This document shows, piece by piece, positions 49,249 through 57,764 of a stretch of 64,000 nucleotides of DNA. How positions within the stretch are numbered: the stretch's first letter is position 1; each line of letters starts with the position of its first letter. The position numbers and the translations under genes were made by a program. The DNA comes from Stomatobaculum sp. F0698 (GTDB lineage Bacteria; Bacillota; Clostridia; Lachnospirales; Lachnospiraceae). The notes under the pieces were generated by a model. That model was not told the DNA's origin. It saw only the letters and a program-made list of their open reading frames with translations, and did not search any database. The stretch lies in the NCBI RefSeq assembly GCF_030644385.1, contig NZ_CP130060.1, positions 1,984,001 through 2,048,000 of the forward strand. Direction: 5' to 3'.

Positions 49249-49322
49249 TGTCCCCGGGCGGATTTGAACCGCCGACGTTTCGCTTAGGAGGCGAACCCTC
49301 TATCCAGCTGAGGTACGAAGAC
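49249..49322 (-). tRNA. tRNA-Arg (anticodon CCT), 74 nt, apparently intact
   Basis: Minus strand, folded by hand: acceptor GTCTTCG with CGGGGAC (two G-T pairs), TA, D arm CCTC-AGCTGGATA-GAGG, G26, anticodon arm TTCGC-CTCCTAA-GCGAA with CCT at 34-36, variable ACGTC, T arm GGCGG-TTCAAAT-CCGCC, discriminator A. CCA is not encoded. A strong terminator follows at once. It sits 160 bases from the tRNA 5' half at 49485-49524. Confidence 0.93.
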
Positions 49323-49484
49323 ATATTGGATTTTCCTTTATTTTCAAGGCTTTGCCGTGATGGTCAAGAAAACCATGAATCAAATGACTCTGCTCGCCAC
49401 ACTTCGGCTCTCTGAATCCCCCTTTCCCGTTTCGAACGCCGAACAAAAAATGCAAAATTCGATTTGGCGCATGATAACATTTTT

Positions 49485-49524
49485 CTTAGGCGGCGAACGC
49501 TCTATCCGGCTGAGCTACAGAAAC
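49485..49524 (-). tRNA. 5' half of a tRNA-Arg gene (ends in the anticodon loop)
   Basis: Minus strand: acceptor strand GTTTCTG, TA, D arm GCTC-AGCCGGATA-GAGC, G, anticodon stem TTCGC, loop CGCCTAA and one more G. Then the sequence becomes AAAAATG and the 3' side never appears. It matches the 5' part of the intact tRNA-Arg next to it in layout. Its acceptor strand complements the 3' half at 38948-38990, 10.5 kb away. Confidence 0.75.
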
Positions 49525-49536
49525 CTATGTTATAAT

Positions 49537-49565
49537 ATTATAAAAGCTTTGCGCGGGAAGCACAA
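49537..49565 (-). promoter_or_regulatory. Promoter of the split tRNA-Arg
   Basis: On the minus strand TTGTGC (49560-49565), a 17-base spacer and TATAAT (49537-49542) precede the 5' half by 12 bases, as for a tRNA gene. Confidence 0.72.
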
Positions 49566-49589
49566 GCGGAACAAAGAGGATCTTAGCAC

Positions 49590-50159
49590 ATGCACATAGA
49601 AACACTCGGCAATGATACAACTTCCTGTCTTACGGCACTCCGCATTTACAACTCGAATCCGGACTTTCTTTTGCACCACCTCGGACAGGAGCAAATTTCT
49701 CTCGACTTTATCGACGAAGAACGCCGGGAGGCTGCACGCCACGGCTTTGGACTCCGCCTCATCTCGGCGGGAGGGCGCCCCCTCGGCATTCTCGACTATA
49801 TGCAACGCCCCAACGGTTATGTGTATTTGTCCCTTCTTATTTGGGATGCCTCCGCGCAGCGACAAGGACTCGGAAGGCGAGCATTCCACGCGTTTGAGAC
49901 CCTGGTTCGAAGCCGTGGCGCTACACGCATTCGCATCGACGTGGTCAATGACTACGAACCCAATTTGATTCCCTTCTGGCAAAAACTCGGCTTCGTAGGC
50001 AAGCGAACAGACAGCCTCTGCTGGGGAACTAAAAAAGGCGGCCCTCCGCAACTGCGGAACGCCGTCTCTTTTTCTCTGTATGCCTTAGTACTTTCGATAG
50101 CGCCTGTCTCTTTCCCTCTTTTTTACTTGGTTCCCGTGAGCGCTACGCCGTTCACATAG
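49590..50159 (+). CDS. GNAT-family acetyltransferase with run-through C-terminus
   Basis: 189 residues. The GNAT core is at about 1-150: YVYLSLLIWDASAQRQGLGRRAFHAFE contains the acetyl-CoA loop Q-x-x-G-L-G-R, and NLIPFWQKLGF gives motif B. A natural-looking end (LCWGTKK) comes at about residue 150, but no stop follows. The frame reads through a terminator-like stem-loop (50037-50064) and into the 3' end of the convergent gene, adding about 38 hydrophobic residues. A loss of stop is likely. Confidence 0.82.
   Translation: MHIETLGNDTTSCLTALRIYNSNPDFLLHHLGQEQISLDFIDEERREAARHGFGLRLISAGGRPLGILDYMQRPNGYVYLSLLIWDASAQRQGLGRRAFHAFETLVRSRGATRIRIDVVNDYEPNLIPFWQKLGFVGKRTDSLCWGTKKGGPPQLRNAVSFSLYALVLSIAPVSFPLFYLVPVSATPFT
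50037..50072 (+). terminator. Terminator-like hairpin within the GNAT reading frame
   Basis: GGCG-GCCC-TCCGC-AACT-GCGGA-AC-GCCG forms a stem followed by TCTCTTTTTC. It marks the likely end of the GNAT transcript. Confidence 0.7.
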
Positions 50160-51553
50160 AGCGTGTGCCCGTTTGCCGTCACATTCGCCGCATCTCCGTT
50201 AAAGGAAGTCACATAGCTGTCCGCGCTGAGCGTCCAGGTACTGGTGCTGTCCAGCGTCACCGAGACGGTTCCGACTTCGGTCGAGACAGTCTCGCCCTTC
50301 GCATTGCTGATTTTGCCGTCCACGGAGCCCTCAAAGCTCGAGCCGTCGCTCAGCTCAAGATTTAAGGTGGAATCGTTGCCCACCTTGACTGCGCCCGCAA
50401 GCGTCTGCTTGCTCGCCTTCAAGGTCGCAATGTTCTTTCCGCCGCTCCAACCGTCCGCGCAGACCGAGAGCAGTATCTTCTCGGAGTCCTCGTTGACAAT
50501 CTTCACATCGTTCAATGTGATCACGGCATCGGTGTTGGTCACGTGGAACACATGGCCGCTCTGACTGGTCAGGCTGCCGCCGTTCATCGTAAAACTGCTC
50601 GTGCCGCTGTCCGCATCGCCGGACATGGACTGGTAAATCATGATGCTGTCGAGGAAGGTCGCATTGCCGTTTCGCTCCGTGTTCTTCGCCGTGAGATTGC
50701 AGTTCTCAAGCTTGATGGAGTTCAGTCCCTCAATGCAGACCCCCTCCGCGCGATAGGACTTAAGCTCTGCGTTGGACACCGTGATGTCCGCCGTGGAATA
50801 GATTGCCGGGGAGCCGACACCGCTTGACTCATAGCTGCCGCCCTCTACCACGACCGTGCCGCCGCCGCGGTCCGTTCGAATCGCCGCGGAGGACTGGCCT
50901 GTCGTCGTGACCTTCAGATTCGAGGCATTTGTGATGCCGCCGCCGGTTGTCATAATGCCGCCGGAGCCGTCGCCCATGGTGGTGATTTTCGTGTCCTTTA
51001 TGGTGACCGTCGTGCCGTCGCCGCTTTCTCCGTTCTTTCCCCCGTTGCCGCCGTAGCAGAACATACCGTTCGCGCCGTTCGCGTTGGATGTGATGCTTCC
51101 GCCGGTAATCGTGGTCTTGGAACCGCCTTTTACCAGAAGCGCTGCGTTGAGGCCGTAGAAGTTGCAGTTGTCACCGCCGTCGGAGTCGCCGGTCTTCGTG
51201 AGCAGGGGATTCGCAATGCTCACCGCATCGGAAGTCGAAATGAGCAGAGCGCTCTCATCGCTCGTCGCGCTCACATAAGTCTGGTCGCTCGTCGAGCTTG
51301 CGGATGTGATTTCCGCGGCACCCTTGTACTCGAAGTCCGAGCTGCTTCCGCCCGGCGCTCCTCCGGGGCCGCCCTTTCCGTCCGGGGCTTTTCCATCCGG
51401 CGCACCGCTCGGCGCTTCTCCCTGCGCCGTGCTGCTCTCTGTCTCGGTGCTGCTCTCCGCAGAAGTGCTTATGGCAGCCTTGTTTCCGCAGGCGGCAACG
51501 CTGAGTGCCACCGCTGTCGCAAGCAACAGCATACGACCGTTCTTCTTTCTCAT
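50123..51553 (-). CDS. Lipoprotein with beta-helix-like carbohydrate-binding domain
   Basis: 476 residues. A signal peptide with lipobox (LSVAAC, Cys22) anchors it outside. A Ser/Thr/Gly/Pro linker (about 25-75) follows. The body (80-470) consists of repeated short strands with GGS, TTITGGSIT, TVTIKDTKIT, NASNLKVTTTG units, the right-handed beta-helix look of DUF4353-type carbohydrate-binding proteins. A C-terminal unit reads LYVNGVALTG. Probably binds cell-wall or extracellular polysaccharide. Confidence 0.78.
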   Translation of the reverse strand: MRKKNGRMLLLATAVALSVAACGNKAAISTSAESSTETESSTAQGEAPSGAPDGKAPDGKGGPGGAPGGSSSDFEYKGAAEITSASSTSDQTYVSATSDESALLISTSDAVSIANPLLTKTGDSDGGDNCNFYGLNAALLVKGGSKTTITGGSITSNANGANGMFCYGGNGGKNGESGDGTTVTIKDTKITTMGDGSGGIMTTGGGITNASNLKVTTTGQSSAAIRTDRGGGTVVVEGGSYESSGVGSPAIYSTADITVSNAELKSYRAEGVCIEGLNSIKLENCNLTAKNTERNGNATFLDSIMIYQSMSGDADSGTSSFTMNGGSLTSQSGHVFHVTNTDAVITLNDVKIVNEDSEKILLSVCADGWSGGKNIATLKASKQTLAGAVKVGNDSTLNLELSDGSSFEGSVDGKISNAKGETVSTEVGTVSVTLDSTSTWTLSADSYVTSFNGDAANVTANGHTLYVNGVALTGTK

Positions 51554-51692
51554 AAGAACTCCCTTCTCGAAATGAACTTATTTCCTGCTGTTTCCGTGAT
51601 GCTTCGGCAACAATATATCAAGGCTAACTATAGCGTATCCCCCTATCGCGGAACAAGTTAAGAAATACGGTCTGTCCATAGAAAGAAGACGC

Positions 51693-51959
51693 TCATCGTA
51701 TCCGAAAGCCTCGTTCTCCTTCCCGTAGCGGAATCGTCCGAGCCTCCATGTTTTCAATCTTCACATAACGTCCCTGTTCGATTTCCAGGATCACGCGGTC
51801 AATTTGCACTTCCGTCCCCTGTATCTCCATACTGACAGAGCCGTCGTCCTCATTTCGCACCCAGCCCACAGCGCCCGCAAATTCGGCGGCGTACTTTGCC
51901 CGGTAGCGAAAACCGACGCCCTGCACAAAGCCGTAAAACCGAAGGTATTTCCGTATCAT
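51693..51959 (-). CDS. acyP: Acylphosphatase
   Basis: 88 residues, the usual size. It has the phosphate loop GFVQGVGFR with the catalytic Arg and the Asn in VGWVRNEDDGSV, and hydrolyses acyl phosphates. The C-terminal strand FRIR ends the fold. AGAGGAG precedes ATG 51959. Confidence 0.95.
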   Translation of the reverse strand: MIRKYLRFYGFVQGVGFRYRAKYAAEFAGAVGWVRNEDDGSVSMEIQGTEVQIDRVILEIEQGRYVKIENMEARTIPLREGERGFRIR

Positions 51960-52079
51960 ACGCGACTCCTCTATCCTGTTCTGCCTCTCTATACCGAAGC
52001 GACATGCATCCTTTTACCCGAGCGCTGAATGCCGTCATCTCGATTGTATCTTAGTATGGCAGAGCTCTCTGCGTTTCCT

Positions 52080-54554
52080 TTACCGCAGCGCGGCATCGAT
52101 CTTGTCGTCCAGACTGTCATCTTCCACCGTAAAATACTGCCGGTCTCCGGCTCTGCGGTAAAAGAGGGCCAGTTGCCCCGTCTGCTGCACCAGAACGGCT
52201 TCTAACTTGCCTGCCACCCCTTCCTCGGACTCTGCGGAGATGAGAGAGCCGCTGTCAAGCTTCTCCTTGAGGGCAGCAAGGTAGCTGTGCCCGAGTTTCG
52301 AGAGTCCGGCCTCATTCATGCGGAAGCAGAGCTGCACCGCCCGGTCTCCCACGGGATAGTAGAGCTCACAGAAGGGCGCATCCTTCGTGTACTCATGCTC
52401 CTCCGGACGGAAGAGTTCGTAAAAGTCTCTGAGCCCGGCCTCGTTCTTTCGAATGCAGGCAATGGCGCGCTTCTTTTCCGGGCCGTCTTCATCCCTTCCC
52501 TCCTGCAGCGCCAAATCCGCCTTGGGATCGATCCAGTGGTAGAGCATCGCTTCCAGACTTGCCCCTTCTTCCGCTTCCCGCTTTAGGGTGAGGAACTCAT
52601 AATCTCCCGGTACGAGTTTCAGCCCCTCTTCTGCCGCGGCGCGTGCGCCCTCCTTGTCCCCGAAGTGCGCGCGTAGCTTTCCGAGCAAAAGGTAAGTCCA
52701 AGGATAGTCCGCTTCTTCGAGTACACCTTGTTCCGCATAGCGCAGCGCCTCTTCCGGATATCCGCTGTACAAAAGTCCCACGGCATAGCGGTAATACCAG
52801 ACGCCGGAACCCTTGGCGTTTTCCTCGGCGTCCTTCATCCACGCTTGCCCGCGGTAGTAATAACTGTATTCTCCCACGTTGTTGCAGGCGAGACCGTAGT
52901 AGAGCGAGAGTTTCAAATCCCGGCGGGCCTGCTTCTTTGAAAAGCGGCCGTCCGCGGCGCCCGCATCCACAAACTGCTCAATCCAACGCACCATTTTCCC
53001 GTAATAGCCGCCGTCATCCTCCAGGAAGGCCTCCAGGGTCTCAATGTCTTCGGGCGAGAGCAGAGAGCCGGTCTCCGCGTGCCGTTTCGGTTCCGCGCGG
53101 TAGAGGGTAATTCCGCCCACATTTCTTCGAAAGCTGTGAAACTCCGCGCCGGTCATGCCCTGCTCCTTAAAGAAGGCGAGGGCGGCATCCAGCACAGACT
53201 CCAAGTCCCAGGCGATGAAATCCAAATAGCCGTAGTACAGGCCGCTCGCAAATCCCGTATGGCAGAGGGCATCCTCACCGCCGTGTTCGCTCAAATAGGC
53301 GCGCAATGCATCGCGAAACGCTGCGAGCGCCTCTTCTCTTCCCTCTTCCGGAAAGGCGCTGAGAGGATACAGCAGAAAACCCGGAACTATGCCGTTCCGG
53401 TGATATTCGTCAACCAGATCGCTCTCTCCGTGCAGATATTCATTGATTGCCACGGAAAGGCGTGTGCTGCCCTCATAGACATCCAGGCGCCAGTCGGCAT
53501 CCGGATCTTCATCCGCATCGAGCCGATACGCAATTTCGGAAGCATCCAGATAGGCTCCGGCATCCTCCCACGCGGGATAGCCGAGCTCCGTTACATACGC
53601 GTATAAGTCCGAAAGTTTCTTCGACTCACCCGCCTCGGGCGCTTCCAGTAACTCGATGCCCGTGAGAAACGCAATCGCCGCTATGTCGCCGAGTATCTGG
53701 TTCGTGAGCTTATAGAGCATCCACTCCGCCCGCCGCGGATTTTCCCGCTGCAGGGGCAGGAGCTTTTCACAGTAGAGTTTCAGGGAAAAGAGCTGCTCTC
53801 CGGTCGGAATCAGCCAAACGTCTACATCCGCGGCATCGATTTGAACGGTATCTTGTTGCAGCGCAAACTTATCGCTCGGCGCGGAACCCGCCCGTATTTT
53901 CCAATGTTCCAGAACTTCCTTCGGCGCGCGGCGGCAAAAGTACACGAGGGGATAGAGCGCGGAGCGTCTTCCCTCCGCACAGAGTATGAGCTCATACTTC
54001 TCTCCGTCAAAGCCGAGTTCAAACGAGACATCTCGAATGGCCTGCTCCAGTACGGCACCGCAGCGCTGCAACATCGCCGCTCCATCGTCCTCATTTCGGT
54101 CGATTGCCGCCCGGAGTTCTGCCTCGATTGCAAGGAAGTCATCCCAGGCCTCCTTTGTTCTCTCCCGGAAATTTTTCTCAAAGCGCGGAAAGGTAAGGCG
54201 CTCCCTGCAGTCTTCTACGTAGTCGCTCATTTCCTTGTCTTCCGGATGCAGAGAGAGGGCGCGCTCAAAGTAGCTAAGCGCAAGCCCGTCCTCGTCGAGG
54301 TAATAATAAGCGAGCGCCGTCAGCCTGTTATGCCGAAAATCTTCCGATTGCGCTTCTTCGTGCGCTGCCAAGACTGCAATCGCCTTATGATAGAGCTCTG
54401 TTCCCTCGGTCTCCGCAAGTGCGAGATAGGCCTCCGCGAGCTCTGCATCCCCCTCGGGGCCGCGCTCCTCGGCGGGAATGGCCTCCAACATCTCCCTGCT
54501 CTTCTCAAACGCGCCGCTCTCGTTCCATTGCCGGCACTGTTCCAAAATATCCAC
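52080..54554 (-). CDS. Large TPR-containing protein of unknown function
   Basis: 824 residues, cytoplasmic, no signal or membrane part. TPR-like helix pairs lie at about 5-120 (LAEAYLALAET, LTALAYYYLDEDGLALSYFERALSLHP) and again near 570-660 (EEALRYAEQGVL, TYLLLGKLRAHFGDKEGARAAAEEGLKLVP). The middle (about 130-560) is a unique aromatic-rich domain, and a beta-rich end closes the protein (VEDDSLDDKIDAALR). It is the last gene of a seven-gene minus-strand run with immunity-like neighbours. Confidence 0.75.
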   Translation of the reverse strand: MDILEQCRQWNESGAFEKSREMLEAIPAEERGPEGDAELAEAYLALAETEGTELYHKAIAVLAAHEEAQSEDFRHNRLTALAYYYLDEDGLALSYFERALSLHPEDKEMSDYVEDCRERLTFPRFEKNFRERTKEAWDDFLAIEAELRAAIDRNEDDGAAMLQRCGAVLEQAIRDVSFELGFDGEKYELILCAEGRRSALYPLVYFCRRAPKEVLEHWKIRAGSAPSDKFALQQDTVQIDAADVDVWLIPTGEQLFSLKLYCEKLLPLQRENPRRAEWMLYKLTNQILGDIAAIAFLTGIELLEAPEAGESKKLSDLYAYVTELGYPAWEDAGAYLDASEIAYRLDADEDPDADWRLDVYEGSTRLSVAINEYLHGESDLVDEYHRNGIVPGFLLYPLSAFPEEGREEALAAFRDALRAYLSEHGGEDALCHTGFASGLYYGYLDFIAWDLESVLDAALAFFKEQGMTGAEFHSFRRNVGGITLYRAEPKRHAETGSLLSPEDIETLEAFLEDDGGYYGKMVRWIEQFVDAGAADGRFSKKQARRDLKLSLYYGLACNNVGEYSYYYRGQAWMKDAEENAKGSGVWYYRYAVGLLYSGYPEEALRYAEQGVLEEADYPWTYLLLGKLRAHFGDKEGARAAAEEGLKLVPGDYEFLTLKREAEEGASLEAMLYHWIDPKADLALQEGRDEDGPEKKRAIACIRKNEAGLRDFYELFRPEEHEYTKDAPFCELYYPVGDRAVQLCFRMNEAGLSKLGHSYLAALKEKLDSGSLISAESEEGVAGKLEAVLVQQTGQLALFYRRAGDRQYFTVEDDSLDDKIDAALR

Positions 54555-54643
54555 GCGCTTTCCTCCTCATTCGCTTTCCGACTTTTGCCGAAACGCAGCA
54601 TAGCCCTTGCGCACTGCAAAGGACTTCGAAAACCAATCCTACA

Positions 54644-55504
54644 CTACTCCGAAAATTCTCCGTCCACCATGCCGTTCAAATAATGTCCGGGGTCTGCGAT
54701 AAACGCTTCCCAGCTTGCGAGCGGGCAGAATTCCTCCTGCTCCGTATCGAGGTACCAGATTCGCTTGTCTCTCGGACTCCAGAGCAAAAGATAATCGCTG
54801 TAGTTATCCATCTCCGCCATGAGAGACAAGAGCTTTTTCCGCTTCCAACGAAACTCCCGAAATTCAAGATAGGGGTAAAACACCATCCACCGCACCGACT
54901 CGCGCTCCGGAAATTCGAGGCGCAGCGCTCCGCTTTTCAAGTACGCTGTCATGGCCGCCGGCAGATGATAGCTCTTTAGCTGTCTCAGCTTTTCCTGCTC
55001 GTTGTGCCAGTCCTCCGGCTCGAGAGAGCGCAAATACTCTGCCATCTCTCCGTTCTTATTCTGTACCGCCAGCGTATAAGGACGGTCGCCGTACTTGTCC
55101 GCAAGGGTGATATCCGCCCCCTTTGAAACGAGATAGCGTAGAAGTTCAAAGTGATTCTCGCGTGCCGCCTCCGTGACCGGGGTAGAGGCATAGGGAAAGA
55201 CCATGTCCGGCTTATGAAAGTTGATGTCCGCCCCCTGCTCTAAGAGGTACTCCGTGAGCATGCGGTTCCCGCTGTGCGCCGCAGCGCGAAGCGGCTTGCC
55301 GCCGTAGCGCCGTAAATCCAAGGATAGCCGGTCGATTACGAGCAGTATCTTCGGATCTCTGACATCTTCCAGGCAAAAGAAGAGACGGCTTATGTTCTCT
55401 TCCCTCGAAGTGACGCGGACGCCCGCCTCCACCAGCGATACGAAAGCACTCAGCTCTCCCTTGTTGAGCGCCTCATAGAGACTCTCCTCGTTCGGCTCAC
55501 TCAT
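54644..55504 (-). CDS. Ankyrin-repeat protein
   Basis: 286 residues. At least three ankyrin units are seen in the first half: GGKPLRAAAHSGNRMLTEYLLEQGADINFHKPD, then STPVTEAARENHFELLRYLVSKGADITLADKYGDRPYTLAVQNKNGEMAEYL is the pattern (quoted in parts, up to residue about 130). The rest (135-286) is a tail not matching the repeats, rich in Trp/Tyr. Its ATG overlaps the stop of the DUF4241 gene by 4 bases. Confidence 0.82.
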   Translation of the reverse strand: MSEPNEESLYEALNKGELSAFVSLVEAGVRVTSREENISRLFFCLEDVRDPKILLVIDRLSLDLRRYGGKPLRAAAHSGNRMLTEYLLEQGADINFHKPDMVFPYASTPVTEAARENHFELLRYLVSKGADITLADKYGDRPYTLAVQNKNGEMAEYLRSLEPEDWHNEQEKLRQLKSYHLPAAMTAYLKSGALRLEFPERESVRWMVFYPYLEFREFRWKRKKLLSLMAEMDNYSDYLLLWSPRDKRIWYLDTEQEEFCPLASWEAFIADPGHYLNGMVDGEFSE

Positions 55505-56238
55505 GCCTCGTTTTCCTCGGTATAGGTCCGCTCGATGTCTATGAACTGAATGTAGATGCCGGAGACCTCACCCTCGCTGTCATAGCCGAAATATGTCGGG
55601 TAATAGCCGTCTCCCCAGCCGCTCGCAAAGAGAGCCACTTCCGCATTCGCACCCGGAACCTCCCACTTGAGCCAGTCGCCCCATTCGCCCTGATACTTCG
55701 GATTTTCCGCTGCGTTCTTTTTTAAGAGCTCTTCCAGTAAATCGCCGTAGAGGTCAAAGTCGCTGTCCTGCTTTGTCTTCTCTTCCAGGAAGGCAAGATA
55801 AGCTTCTTTTGTCGCGAAGTCCGCGATGCAAGCCATGCCGGCATCCACGCCGAAGCCGAAGTAATCGCCCTCCTTAAATTCTCCCTCGAGTCTCTCCTGG
55901 CCCGTCACCGCGAGCTCATAGCGCACCGTTTCTCGGCCGCTGACTTCCAGCTTGGCGCAGGCATAGCGGTCTCCGTACTCCTTGCTCGGCACCACGCAGA
56001 GCTTAAGCGTATAGCTTCCGGCCGGTATGGTCTGCAGATAGGGCACGGCATCATCCAGGGTGACCATGGGGTCACAGACCACGATTTTCCCCGTCGGAAA
56101 ATGCACGGGCCCGAGATCCAGGATATCCACTTCCTTTCTTCCGATGACCTTCTCCGTAAAATAGCGCTCCAATTTGACATCCGCGTCCAGAATTTCACGC
56201 ACTGCCTCATACTGTTTCATCCACTCTGCTGTCGGCAT
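55501..56238 (-). CDS. DUF4241-type protein
   Basis: 245 residues with the DUF4241 plan: GPVHFPTGKIVVCDP near 45, a beta-rich core with AGSYTLKLCVV, then FGFGVDAGMACIAD and the end VALFASGWGDGYYPTYFGYD. No function is known; such proteins are often listed among immunity-like families. It lies between DUF4261 and ankyrin genes. Confidence 0.83.
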   Translation of the reverse strand: MPTAEWMKQYEAVREILDADVKLERYFTEKVIGRKEVDILDLGPVHFPTGKIVVCDPMVTLDDAVPYLQTIPAGSYTLKLCVVPSKEYGDRYACAKLEVSGRETVRYELAVTGQERLEGEFKEGDYFGFGVDAGMACIADFATKEAYLAFLEEKTKQDSDFDLYGDLLEELLKKNAAENPKYQGEWGDWLKWEVPGANAEVALFASGWGDGYYPTYFGYDSEGEVSGIYIQFIDIERTYTEENEA

Positions 56239-56291
56239 CTTTTTTCCTCTCGATAAACCGGTTTTTCCGGTGTTTTTGTTGACTCCGTTTT

Positions 56292-57170
56292 TCAGCGCGT
56301 CCCCGACGCGTACTCACCCATATTGATATCCAGCAACTCCCGCGGCGGCTGAATCAATGCATCCTCATAGCGGCAGGACCAGTGCAGCTCGGAACTCATC
56401 TCCCCGTCTACGACACCGTCCACCGTCTCCCCGTCCGCAATTACGTTTCCGCTACCAAGCAGATAGGCGGCTACATTGTAGGCGTGATTCACAACCCAGT
56501 TCGGGTTCATGCCGTGGAAATGGTACTGTAAATCCGGCAGGAAGAGGGTGCTCATACCCAGGGTATCCACGACCATGTCCTCGCTGTCCTGCACATTGAA
56601 AAAACGCACGTTGACACCGAAGTAGATGAAGCGGTTGGTGCCCTCCGTCTCATCCCGCCGCACGCTCTCCGCAGTAAACAGTTTTCCGGAACTCGGGAAA
56701 TAGAAGGCCTCACAGTCCGGGTACAGTTCCGAAAGGGCCTCCAGAAAGTCCATGTCGAGGGTGGCGCGCTTTGCGGCCGGAAGCGCCCTCGCAAGCATAT
56801 CGGTCGCAATCACACGGTAGCGGCAGTTGCCGAGTATACGGTCTCTCTCCTCGAGGCTGTCCCACATCTGGCTCCGAAGGAAGTCATCGATCTCCTCGCC
56901 GTCAAATGCCGTGCACTCCGTCACCATGAGCTGCACCGGCACGCTTTGATCTTGAAACTCTGCCCTATAGTCGAGTGCCGCAAAACCCGCTGTCTTGCCG
57001 TCGTGGCAAAAGCACTCTGTCTTTCCGACATGCTTCTCGATGACCGCACACATCCGCTCCTTAGACGGCATCGCTGCCGGCTCTCGGAACAGAAGCTCTA
57101 TCACAAAAGGACCACCGGGGCGCTCTGCCTTGTTCTCATCCAAATCCTGTCGAAATACTTCTTCGCTCAT
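56292..57170 (-). CDS. DUF4261-type protein
   Basis: 292 residues. The C-terminal half matches the DUF4261 pattern closely: DTLGMSTLFLPDLQYHFHG, NPNWVVNHAYNVAAYLL and PPRELLDINMGEYASG. The N-terminal part has FVIELLFREPAAMPSKERM. Cytoplasmic, no membrane part. Function is unknown; in other bacteria it is found among putative immunity or effector-associated proteins. Confidence 0.85.
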   Translation of the reverse strand: MSEEVFRQDLDENKAERPGGPFVIELLFREPAAMPSKERMCAVIEKHVGKTECFCHDGKTAGFAALDYRAEFQDQSVPVQLMVTECTAFDGEEIDDFLRSQMWDSLEERDRILGNCRYRVIATDMLARALPAAKRATLDMDFLEALSELYPDCEAFYFPSSGKLFTAESVRRDETEGTNRFIYFGVNVRFFNVQDSEDMVVDTLGMSTLFLPDLQYHFHGMNPNWVVNHAYNVAAYLLGSGNVIADGETVDGVVDGEMSSELHWSCRYEDALIQPPRELLDINMGEYASGTR

Positions 57171-57212
57171 CCTTTTCTCCCGTTGAAAGCCGCTCCGAAC
57201 GAGCGCTCCCTT

Positions 57213-57704
57213 TCAGCTCTCAAACAATTCCAAACACAGGGCTTTCAGTTCTTCGCGGAATTCCGCAAGCGAAGCCTCATCCATCACCTCTGTGATATCG
57301 TATTCCCTCGCATGTTCCGCAAAGTCAAGGAGCGCTGCCCGAAGAACTTCCTTTTCTTCGCTGCTCGCCGTAAGGCGAATGTTCCGCGCTTCGAGCCCTT
57401 CATCCAGGTCTTGTAAATTTACGCTCCCGCTCCGCAGGCACTCTAAGAAGAGGGCCGCAAGGTCGCCGATCAGATCAATGGCATAGTAAAAGTTTAGTTC
57501 CAATCCCTCGCGGTTCGTAAAGCGAAGCGCATCCCCGGTCATGCGGAGCGAAGACGCCCGCTCTTCGAGCGCCTTAAGGCCCGTCCTTGCAAAAATCTCG
57601 CCGAGCCCTATCTCATCTTTTTCAAAGTCTTCCAGTAGGCTTAAGAGAGTCAGACTGTCGTCTGTCCCGCCGATATAACTGCCCCAGTAGCTCTCAATAT
57701 ACAT
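57213..57704 (-). CDS. Unknown acidic protein, 163 aa
   Basis: I do not recognise a family. It begins MYIESYWGSYIGGTDDSL, has an amphipathic helical middle and ends LCLELFES. The start ATG 57704 follows GGAAGGAG; an ATG 24 bases upstream lacks one. Its size and acid content fit a small immunity-like protein, as with its neighbours. It lies between the esterase and DUF4261 genes. Confidence 0.7.
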   Translation of the reverse strand: MYIESYWGSYIGGTDDSLTLLSLLEDFEKDEIGLGEIFARTGLKALEERASSLRMTGDALRFTNREGLELNFYYAIDLIGDLAALFLECLRSGSVNLQDLDEGLEARNIRLTASSEEKEVLRAALLDFAEHAREYDITEVMDEASLAEFREELKALCLELFES

Positions 57705-57764
57705 GCTTCGCTCCTTCCGTGCCCGCAAGCCTTTCCCGCAAACATGCAGTCTCCGTTTACCGTT

